A DNA stretch of 64,000 bases from an uncultured Lachnospiraceae bacterium (GTDB lineage: Bacteria; Bacillota; Clostridia; Lachnospirales; Lachnospiraceae), in NCBI GenBank assembly GCA_934438085.1, contig CAKSBC010000012.1, positions 1-64,000 on the forward strand, written 5' to 3'. The position numbers and the translations under genes are program-made. This document shows, piece by piece, positions 32,377-38,500 of this stretch. The notes beneath the pieces were generated by a model. The model did no database searches and had not been told where the DNA came from. It was given only the letters and a program-made list of their open reading frames with translations. The first letter of the stretch is position 1. The number at the start of each line of letters is the position of its first letter.

Positions 32377-33309
32377 TCAGTCTGCAAAAAGTGGTGTTGA
32401 AAGGTATCTGTCTCCTGTATCCGGAAGAAGTACTACAATAGTCTTGCCCTCTGCCTCAGGTCTCTTTGCTATCTCGATAGCGGCATATAAAGCAGCACCT
32501 GATGAAATACCAACAAGTACGCCCTCTGTTCTGCCGAATTCCTTGCCGGCTGCAAATGCCTCATCATTGCCGACTGCAATTATCTCATCAAATGCCTTTG
32601 TATCAAGGACCTCAGGAACAAAACCTGCACCGATACCCTGAATCTTATGTGCTCCTGCAACTCCTGTTGAGAGAACGGCTGAAGTTGCAGGCTCAATTCC
32701 TGCTACCTTTATATCAGGGTTCTTTGACTTAAGATAATGGCTTACACCTGTAATTGTTCCGCCGGTACCGATTCCTGCAACGAAATAGTCAACCTTTCCG
32801 TCTGTATCCTCCCAGATCTCAGGTCCTGTAGTCTCAAAATGTGCCTTAGGGTTTGCAGGGTTAATAAACTGTCCTGCTATAAAGCTGTTAGGAATTTCCT
32901 TATTAAGCTCTTCTGCCTTCTTGATAGCACCGGTCATTCCCTTTGCGCCGTCTGAAAGAACAAGCTCTGCGCCGTATGCCTTTATAAGCTGTCTGCGTTC
33001 AACAGACATTGTCTCAGGCATAACTATGATAATGCGATATCCTCTTGCAGCAGCCACAGAAGCAAGTCCGATTCCTGTATTGCCTGAGGTTGGCTCTATA
33101 ATAACTGAATCCGCCTTTAAAATTCCCTTTTCTTCAGCATCATCAAGAATAGCTTTCGCAACTCTGTCCTTAACAGATCCTGCAGGATTAAGATACTCTA
33201 ACTTTGCAAGTATCTTTGCCTTAAGTCCGTATTTCTTTTCTGTATTTGTAAGCTCAAGAAGCGGTGTGTGTCCTACTAACTGATCTGCTGATGTATAAAT
33301 CTTTGCCAT
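32377..33309 (-). CDS. cysK: Cysteine synthase (O-acetylserine sulfhydrylase A)
   Basis: PLP enzyme making cysteine from O-acetylserine and sulfide. The PLP lysine lies in LNPAGSVKDRVAKAI (about 40-54). The TSGNTGIGLA loop binds substrate, GIGTGGTITGVSHYL binds the PLP phosphate, and PDTGDRYLSTPLF closes the protein, as in CysK rather than cystathionine beta-synthase. The 310-residue length is standard. GGGAG precedes the ATG at 10 nt. A promoter with an operator at its start site lies 234 bp upstream, leaving a long untranslated leader that contains a small TTGTCA/TGACAA hairpin but no T-box signature that I can see. Confidence 0.97.
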   Translation of the reverse strand: MAKIYTSADQLVGHTPLLELTNTEKKYGLKAKILAKLEYLNPAGSVKDRVAKAILDDAEEKGILKADSVIIEPTSGNTGIGLASVAAARGYRIIIVMPETMSVERRQLIKAYGAELVLSDGAKGMTGAIKKAEELNKEIPNSFIAGQFINPANPKAHFETTGPEIWEDTDGKVDYFVAGIGTGGTITGVSHYLKSKNPDIKVAGIEPATSAVLSTGVAGAHKIQGIGAGFVPEVLDTKAFDEIIAVGNDEAFAAGKEFGRTEGVLVGISSGAALYAAIEIAKRPEAEGKTIVVLLPDTGDRYLSTPLFAD

Positions 33310-33526
33310 GACTGAAATCTCCCTTTGTTATATCTTAGTTTTTGTAAAAGTTACTATTATTGCTCTCTTCGTTCTTTTTATAACATTGACTGCCTTTTGC
33401 TGTCCTATGTATCTATTCTATGTTAATACTTACAAGTTGTAAAACTACTTCTGCTTTCATTAATCATCATTGTCAGTTGTGACAACATCGTTTAAAAAAG
33501 TTGTGCATTTCGTCTTCCTTTTGCGC

Positions 33527-33578
33527 TACCAACCAACCGTGTTGGTATGATAATACTCCCAGGCTATACTTTTGTCAA
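33527..33578 (-). promoter_or_regulatory. cysK promoter with overlapping palindromic operator
   Basis: On the minus strand TTGACA (33573-33578), a 17-bp spacer and TATTAT (33550-33555). Directly downstream, at the predicted start site, is the inverted repeat TACCAAC-N7-GTTGGTA (33527-33547). A repressor bound there would block initiation. The same arm occurs upstream of the Rrf2 gene. Confidence 0.75.
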
Positions 33579-33610
33579 CAATTATTTTATGTTTTTTTTC
33601 GTTATATATC

Positions 33611-33647
33611 AAAAAAGAGCCCGCCGCAGTTTTCCTGCAGAAGGCTC
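33611..33647 (-). terminator. Intrinsic terminator of the riboflavin transporter gene
   Basis: On the minus strand the outer stem GAGCC/GGCTC and inner stem CTGCAG/CTGCGG around a GAAAA loop are followed by TTTTTT, about 45 bases past the stop codon. Confidence 0.85.
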
Positions 33648-33691
33648 CTGATTTCGTCCAGATTTGGTATCTTGATTTAATAATTTCAATA

Positions 33692-34381
33692 TTACTTTCT
33701 TCCGTGAAGTATAGGTGAAAGCGGCTTATATATAAGGAAACAGATTCCTACATCGATCATTCCTTTTATAAATGTAAACGGCACATTAAAAATAATGAGA
33801 CATTTTATAAGGCTGTCTGCCGCCGGAAGTATAGCCTGATACATGCCTACTATAACATTCATAGGAAGTCCGAAAAACTTCTCATAGGCAGGGTATACAA
33901 CATAATAGTTTGTCACTACGCTGATAAGTGCCATAATAAGCGCACCGATAACAGCTCCCTTAACTGCCCTTTTATAGTTCTTCTGCTTATGATAGATAAC
34001 GCCGGCTGTAAATGTAAATGCTGCTCCCAAAATGAAATTGCTGAGCTCACCCACATATGCACTGCCTGTTCCCTTTATAAGGATTATAAGCAGGTTCTTA
34101 AGAAAGCTTATAATGACTCCGTATACAGGACCCAAGGCAAAGGATCCCAGCAGCGCCGGAAGGTCTGAAATATCAAGCTTTATAAATGACGGTATCAGCA
34201 TAGGTACCGGCACCTCGATGAACATCAGTATAAAAGCTACTGCCGAAAGCATGCCCGCAACAACTGCATTGTGAATGCTGTGTCTTCCGTCTCCCTGCGC
34301 TGTTGTTTTTATGTTGTTTGATTTATTTGAGGCTTCTTCATCCTCTGAACAATTGGCATTAATAGTATTTTCTGCCTGCAT
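33692..34381 (-). CDS. ribU: ECF transporter S component, riboflavin type (RibU-like)
   Basis: A substrate-binding membrane subunit of an energy-coupling-factor transporter, probably for riboflavin; the shared EcfA/EcfT module must lie elsewhere. The 229 residues have a hydrophilic N-terminal extension of about 38 residues, then about six helices. The segment IPSFIKLDISDLPALLGSFALGPVYG is characteristic of RibU. KNLLIILIKGTGSAYVGELSNFILG follows. The two adjacent ATG codons overlap the mntR stop; the second (34381) has better spacing from AAGGAG. No FMN riboswitch can precede it because mntR is directly upstream, so its expression follows the regulator gene. Specificity is inferred. Confidence 0.85.
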   Translation of the reverse strand: MQAENTINANCSEDEEASNKSNNIKTTAQGDGRHSIHNAVVAGMLSAVAFILMFIEVPVPMLIPSFIKLDISDLPALLGSFALGPVYGVIISFLKNLLIILIKGTGSAYVGELSNFILGAAFTFTAGVIYHKQKNYKRAVKGAVIGALIMALISVVTNYYVVYPAYEKFFGLPMNVIVGMYQAILPAADSLIKCLIIFNVPFTFIKGMIDVGICFLIYKPLSPILHGRK

Positions 34382-34761
34382 CATTTCTCCTTATTCTTAT
34401 TAACAAATTCCTCAATACGGTTAATGCTTTCCTGACTGAGCACATGCTCAATACGGCAGGCATCGGCCTCTGCAGTCTTGTCACTGATCCCCAAAAGGCT
34501 CAGAAATGAAATAAGGATATTGTGACGCTCATATACTGCATTTGCGATCTTTTGGCCCTCATTGGTAAGCTCAATATAACCGTTTTTGTCCATAGTTATC
34601 ATGCCGTCGCTTCGAAGAATACTCATAGCACGGCTTATGCTTGGTCTTGAGTAATTAAAATGCTCTGCAATGTCAATGCTTCTGACGGCGCCCTTTTCCC
34701 TTTTAAGCATTATTATAGACTCGAGATAATCTTCTCTTGACTCGCTGTGTTCTTCCTGCAT
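34381..34761 (-). CDS. mntR: DtxR/MntR-family metal-dependent regulator
   Basis: A 126-residue helix-turn-helix repressor. Metal ligands of MntR can be matched: Asp and Glu in SREDYLESIIML, His in VYERHNILISFL, and Glu/Glu-His in AEADACRIEHVLS. The DNA-binding part is VRSIDIAEHFNYSRPSISRAM (helix-turn-helix) with the wing MITMDKNGYIELT. There is no SH3-like domain, as in MntR. The ATG at 34761 follows GGGGGAG. It is translationally coupled to the riboflavin transporter gene and transcribed away from mgtE. A promoter lies at 34867-34895 and a large hairpin at 34817-34858 in the leader. Mn(II) specificity is inferred from the ligand set. Confidence 0.88.
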   Translation of the reverse strand: MQEEHSESREDYLESIIMLKREKGAVRSIDIAEHFNYSRPSISRAMSILRSDGMITMDKNGYIELTNEGQKIANAVYERHNILISFLSLLGISDKTAEADACRIEHVLSQESINRIEEFVNKNKEK

Positions 34762-34816
34762 AATACTCCCCCTACATAATATAAACAATGCTGTAACAAA
34801 TTATATAAATGCATAA

Positions 34817-34858
34817 AAAGAAATATATGCACTTTTATAGCACGCATATATTTTCTTT
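34817..34858 (-). promoter_or_regulatory. Leader hairpin or operator upstream of mntR
   Basis: Arms 34817-34830 and 34844-34858 form a 14-bp stem with one bulged base and a 13-nt loop. On the minus strand it is followed by TTTTTATG. It starts within a few bases of the predicted transcription start, so it could be an attenuator or an autoregulatory MntR site. Confidence 0.55.
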
Positions 34859-34866
34859 ATATTACA

Positions 34867-34895
34867 ATATTATCAATCAAAACTTAAGCTGTCAA
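34867..34895 (-). promoter_or_regulatory. Promoter of mntR-ribU
   Basis: On the minus strand TTGACA (34890-34895), 17-bp spacer, TAATAT (34867-34872). Confidence 0.75.
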
Positions 34896-34902
34896 TAAAC
34901 TG

Positions 34903-35007
34903 TCACATAGACCCCATTCTTGTATAGGTAGCTGCAAGTCTTCCCTCAGAGGTCTCTCTGTACATCTGATTCATATCAAGACCTGTACGGTACATGCTCT
35001 TAAGCAC
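34903..35007 (-). pseudogene. Decayed 3' end of an L-serine dehydratase gene (sdaA-like)
   Basis: An open frame ending at 34903 reads MYRTGLDMNQMYRETSEGRL near its end. This matches the C-terminal signature of iron-sulfur L-serine dehydratases as I remember it (MYxTGxDMNxxYRETSxGGLA). Only about 35 codons are left, with no start region or upstream domains. It lies between mntR and mgtE and looks like a deletion scar. The mntR promoter has formed just beyond its stop codon. Confidence 0.55.
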
Positions 35008-35024
35008 CATAATGTACATTTTAC

Positions 35025-35053
35025 TTGACTATGGTATTTATGCGATTTAGACT
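35025..35053 (+). promoter_or_regulatory. Promoter of the mgtE leader
   Basis: TTGACT (35025-35030), 17-bp spacer, TAGACT (35048-35053). This predicts a 5' leader of about 430 nt before mgtE. Confidence 0.65.
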
Positions 35054-35115
35054 TTAATGAGCTATGGGATATGTTTCCCATTCTGATTTCAATACTTACA
35101 GGAGGTGAAAGCTGT

Positions 35116-35241
35116 ATGGACAGTTGCGACAGTATAGGGCGAAGTATTATACACGGCAGACATGATCCAACTTCCGTCAGATCTTTTTATAAGAGGATAA
35201 TGCTTTCATTTTGCACCTCCTCATTTAAGATTTCTGATTGA
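35116..35241 (+). CDS. Possible 41-codon leader peptide upstream of mgtE
   Basis: ATG at 35116 is preceded by an ideal AGGAGGTG (35100-35107) with 8-nt spacing. The predicted peptide is 41 residues, starting MDSCDSIGRSIIHGRHDPTS, with no membrane segment and no recognised family. The sequence CACCTCCT (35214-35221), inside the frame, is exactly complementary to the ribosome site, so translation may be self-limiting. Its position, between a promoter and mgtE on the same strand, suggests a leader peptide that couples translation to mgtE expression. It could also be a chance frame behind a remnant ribosome site. Confidence 0.4.
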   Translation: MDSCDSIGRSIIHGRHDPTSVRSFYKRIMLSFCTSSFKISD

Positions 35242-35341
35242 TTTCCCTGATCGATTTTTCTTAATATAAAACATTCTGAAAATGTTCTGTCATTTCTGCT
35301 GTTTATAATTTCCTTTACTTCACAACAAACATATTTAACGG

Positions 35342-35434
35342 GCTTTATATACAGATTTTTGTCTGGATATAAAGCTTTGACGCGCTTTTTAACATGCTTT
35401 TTTTGCATGCTAAAGCTTAATGTACAAGCTTTAT
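35342..35434 (+). promoter_or_regulatory. mgtE leader segment with mutually exclusive stems
   Basis: Segment 35369-35377 (ATAAAGCTT) can pair with the upstream arm in a hairpin spanning 35342-35375 (9 + 4 bp around a 6-nt loop), or with 35426-35434 (AAGCTTTAT, 9-bp perfect). The pairings exclude each other. This is typical of attenuator or riboswitch-like leaders, but it does not match the M-box or another riboswitch I recognise. Confidence 0.45.
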
Positions 35435-35493
35435 TTGTTATGTTCATTTTCATAACGGATATGGCTTAAGTTTATGTGAATAAGGAGGTTTTA

Positions 35494-36888
35494 ATGACAA
35501 ACAAGCTTATAAAAAAACCCGATTATGTAAAAGAATTACTTGCTGTTTTCCACAGCCATCTGAAAAAAGCAGAGCTTCTTGATAAGCTTTCCGATTATCA
35601 TGAAAATGATATCGCCGAAGCCTTTGAGCTTCTTAAGCCCGAAGAAAGAAAGCATCTGTACCCTATTATAGGAGCTGAGCATATAGCTGAAATCATAAGC
35701 TACAGCGATGATGCCGCTAAGTATTTTAACGAGCTGACTCCCGAGAAGGCTGCACGCGTTATGTCCTTCATGGATTCGGATGATGCTGCCGATATCATTG
35801 ACAGCATGGAACCGGAGGCTGCACAGAAGCTCATATCACTGCTCGATTCGGAATCCAGCCGAGACATTCGACTCATCATGTCCTACGACGATGACGAGAT
35901 TGGAAGTATGATTACGACCAATTTTATTGAGATACCTAATACACTAAGTATCAGAGCCGCAACCAGAGAGGTAATTAACGAAGCCGGCGAAAATGATAAC
36001 ATTTCAACCATCTATACAAAGGATGCCGACGGCTGCTTTTACGGAGCTATTTCCCTCAAGGATCTTATCATTGCCAGAGAAAATAATACTCTTGAGGACA
36101 TAATCTCCCGTTCTTATCCATTCCTTACAGATCACGAAAAGATAAGTGACTGTATCGAGCGGATCAAAGACTATGCCGAGGATTCCCTTCCGGTTCTTAA
36201 CGAAGACAGAAAGCTGATAGGTGTTATCACAGCTCAGGATATCATCGAGGCTGTAGACGATGAGATGGGCGATGACTACGCAAAGCTCGGAGGTCTTACA
36301 GCTGAGGAAGATCTTAACGAAAAAACCTTTGAAAGCATCAAAAAACGTATGCCGTGGCTTATTATTCTTTTGTTCCTCGGCATGGTTGTATCCTCTGTAG
36401 TCGGAATGTTCGAGGTAATAGTTGCCGCGCTTCCTATAGTTATGTGCTTTCAGTCTCTTATACTTGATATGGCCGGTAATGTCGGCACTCAGTCACTGGC
36501 TGTAACCATCCGTGTCCTCACTGATGAAGAGCTAAACGGCAGAGAAAAGCTGCATCTGGTTGTTAAGGAAACCAGAGTCGGATTCCTCAACGGACTTCTC
36601 TTGGGTATGCTTGCATTTATATTCATCGGACTTTATGTAGCTACCATGAAGCAGACACCTATGCTCCATGCTTTTATGATTTCCGGCTGTGTGGCTGTTG
36701 CTCTTATGACAGCTATGGCTATATCAAGCACGGTAGGCACACTGATACCTTTAATATTCCATAAGATCCATATCGATCCGGCCGTTGCCTCAGGCCCACT
36801 CATCACAACTGTCAATGACCTCGTAGCTGTTATTACCTACTACGGCCTTGCATGGTTTTTGCTGCTGGATGTCATGCATCTTGCCTGA
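35494..36888 (+). CDS. mgtE: Magnesium transporter MgtE
   Basis: A Mg2+-gated homodimeric channel. The 464 residues are organised as an acidic N-terminal superhelical domain (about 1-130, with DSDDAADIIDSMEPEAAQKL), two CBS domains (about 135-255), the plug helix and five transmembrane helices (about 285-460). The pore signature LILDMAGNVGTQSLAVTIR is intact. ATG at 35494 has a strong AAGGAGG; a GTG six codons earlier overlaps this site and is rejected. Unlike most neighbours it is on the plus strand, divergent from mntR. A long structured leader precedes it, and it ends at a bidirectional terminator (36927-36965). Cobalt transport is an alternative for the family. Confidence 0.95.
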   Translation: MTNKLIKKPDYVKELLAVFHSHLKKAELLDKLSDYHENDIAEAFELLKPEERKHLYPIIGAEHIAEIISYSDDAAKYFNELTPEKAARVMSFMDSDDAADIIDSMEPEAAQKLISLLDSESSRDIRLIMSYDDDEIGSMITTNFIEIPNTLSIRAATREVINEAGENDNISTIYTKDADGCFYGAISLKDLIIARENNTLEDIISRSYPFLTDHEKISDCIERIKDYAEDSLPVLNEDRKLIGVITAQDIIEAVDDEMGDDYAKLGGLTAEEDLNEKTFESIKKRMPWLIILLFLGMVVSSVVGMFEVIVAALPIVMCFQSLILDMAGNVGTQSLAVTIRVLTDEELNGREKLHLVVKETRVGFLNGLLLGMLAFIFIGLYVATMKQTPMLHAFMISGCVAVALMTAMAISSTVGTLIPLIFHKIHIDPAVASGPLITTVNDLVAVITYYGLAWFLLLDVMHLA

Positions 36889-36904
36889 GAAGACTATATG
36901 CCAG

Positions 36905-36924
36905 CACTTTTTGTCCTATAACCC
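36905..36924. repeat. 20-bp intergenic repeat, copy 2
   Basis: Exact match to 12845-12864. It lies between the mgtE stop and the bidirectional terminator. Confidence 0.7.
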
Positions 36925-36926
36925 TG

Positions 36927-36965
36927 AAAATGCGGTACACCGATTTACGATGTACCGCATTTTTT
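36927..36965. terminator. Bidirectional terminator between mgtE and the second cell-wall-binding-repeat gene
   Basis: A perfect 13-bp stem (36927-36939 with 36951-36963) with an 11-nt loop. T6 follows on the plus strand (mgtE) and T4 on the minus strand. Confidence 0.92.
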
Positions 36966-36994
36966 AAAAGAAAGCTTTTATGGTTTATTGTTTA

Positions 36995-38185
36995 TCAGCC
37001 TACTCTTGCTCCGTCTGCATTGAAGGTATAAAGTACGCCGTTAATGCTTACTGTAGCATTGCATACCATTGATCCTAAAGGACCGCCTGAGTTAGGTCTG
37101 AAGTAATATGTGACTCCGTTGATATTCTGCCAACTTGTGAGCATACGTCCGTAGGTTCCGTCATGCTGCTCATTGAGATAGTACCAGTTTCCGTCGCTGT
37201 CCTTGATCCAGCCTGCCTTCATTCTGCCATAGTTTGAAGGATCGCAGTAATACCAGTTGTTTCCGTCCTGTACCCAGCCCTTCTGGATAACTCCGACTGA
37301 GTTCTTGTAGTACCAGTTGTCGCCTGAGCCTGTCCATCCGCCGTTTGATGAGGTGTTATTGTTGATAACATTTCCCTTTGATGAGCTGCTTGATGAACTA
37401 TTCTTAGGAGTTCCGTCTGTCCAGTCACCCCATGTTTCATAGCTTGTGAATTCATAGTCAGCATCACTTGGCTCTGAAGACCAGTCACTTGGAACTATGT
37501 TAGGGTTAGAGCTGCTGTTGAGCTTAGTAGCTCTGAGTGCGATTTCTTCAATCTTCATATGATCCTTATCAGGATTCTTTTCCCTATTGCCTTTATATTC
37601 CTTGTTATATGAAGAAATCTTTATTGTTGAGCTTGTTGTAGTACCGTGAGCAGTTTTTGTATCTCCGTCATAGTTTGTATATACGATTACATACTCTACT
37701 GTGCCGGCACCCTTCTTATCAATGGTTACTGTATTTTTTGAGAAATCCGAAGTAGTAAGATCAGGTGTCTCAAGCTTAACATAAGGATAAGCCTTAACCT
37801 TGACCTCAAGAGTAGCTCCATCATCTGTTACCTTCTTGGATGTGATAGACTCGATGCCTGTTCCCTGAACTGTAATACTGTTGGCATTGCTTGGGAACTC
37901 ATAGTCTCCGTTTGCACTGAAGGTAAGCTTATAGGTCTTAGCATTCTTTGCTGCAGTAGCTGTAGTTGTTGAGCTTGTTGAGGTATCCTCATAGCTTAAG
38001 CTGTACTGCTCTTCATCGTCAGACTGGAAATCCGGTGAAGTGATTCCTGTTGAGCATGTCTCACTCTCATCGATATCAGCCGTGAACTTTACACTTGTGA
38101 TCTGTGTAGCGGCAAATGATGAAAATGATATAGCTGCGGTCATCAGTGCCGTCATAAATGCGGCTCTGCTAAGTGTCTTTTTCAT
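36995..38185 (-). CDS. Secreted protein with C-terminal cell-wall-binding repeats
   Basis: A 396-residue exported protein. The signal peptide (KKTLSRAAFMTALMTAAISFSSFAA) is followed by about 230 residues, Ser/Thr-rich with repeated short beta-like segments (ADIDESETCSTGITSPDFQSD, then YKLTFSANGDYEFPSNANSI), that I do not recognise. A Ser-rich linker follows. About five CW_binding_1-type repeats (GSGDNWYYKNSVGVIQKGWV, NNWYYCDPSNYGRMKAGWI, NWYYLNEQHDGTYGRMLTSW) occupy about 285-396 and would bind wall teichoic or related polymers. AAAGGA precedes the ATG at 38185. The gene shares the wall-binding repeat type with 22783-23796, but the repeats are at the opposite end. It is probably monocistronic. 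Confidence 0.85.
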   Translation of the reverse strand: MKKTLSRAAFMTALMTAAISFSSFAATQITSVKFTADIDESETCSTGITSPDFQSDDEEQYSLSYEDTSTSSTTTATAAKNAKTYKLTFSANGDYEFPSNANSITVQGTGIESITSKKVTDDGATLEVKVKAYPYVKLETPDLTTSDFSKNTVTIDKKGAGTVEYVIVYTNYDGDTKTAHGTTTSSTIKISSYNKEYKGNREKNPDKDHMKIEEIALRATKLNSSSNPNIVPSDWSSEPSDADYEFTSYETWGDWTDGTPKNSSSSSSSKGNVINNNTSSNGGWTGSGDNWYYKNSVGVIQKGWVQDGNNWYYCDPSNYGRMKAGWIKDSDGNWYYLNEQHDGTYGRMLTSWQNINGVTYYFRPNSGGPLGSMVCNATVSINGVLYTFNADGARVG

Positions 38186-38191
38186 TTGCAA

Positions 38192-38500
38192 TTGTCCTTT
38201 CTTTTAAGCCTGCACCTCCGCTTTTTAAGTAAAACGGAATGTGTAAGATTTTCTTTTCTTATAGCCAACGTCATGCTTTTGCTAAAGATTGTTCTTCGGC
38301 ACATACATCAATGCTGTTGACTTTATGATACGATTTTTCACTCTTAATCTCAATAAACTTTATCATACGAAATTTTTAAATTATATACTCAAATTTCGTA
38401 ATAAAAACAGCAAAATTTGTTCAAAGTTCCTGATTCTATTAAAGCATTTGAAATTGCGATTAGAAAATCAACTTGAAATCAATTAACGCAATCGTATCAT
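38192..38500. other. Gene-free AT-rich interval with an inverted repeat
   Basis: Between the polC stop and the wall-binding-repeat gene. A perfect 10-bp inverted repeat (38366-38375 with 38391-38400) and a smaller ATTGCG/CGCAAT pair just beyond the polC stop could end the polC transcript. A 65-codon plus-strand frame here is low-complexity and lacks a ribosome site. No gene is supported. Confidence 0.5.

Noticed and set aside
33310..33550. Cysteine T-box leader in front of cysK
   Set aside because: The long leader lacks the conserved T-box sequence and an antiterminator or terminator pair. The promoter-operator at 33527-33578 accounts for regulation.
34384..34800. FMN riboswitch controlling the riboflavin transporter
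   Set aside because: The upstream space is occupied by the mntR coding sequence; no RFN element is visible.
35187..35453. Minus-strand reading frame of 88 codons in the mgtE leader
   Set aside because: No Shine-Dalgarno, no recognised family, and it lies antisense to a leader with clear hairpins, a promoter and a ribosome site on the plus strand. A real small gene is not fully excluded.
35060..35494. M-box magnesium riboswitch before mgtE
   Set aside because: The conserved M-box core sequences were not found. The leader has other pairings instead.
38289..38486. Plus-strand reading frame of 65 codons between polC and the wall-binding-repeat gene
   Set aside because: Low-complexity, rich in Leu, Lys, Phe and Asn from AT-rich DNA, with no ribosome site.
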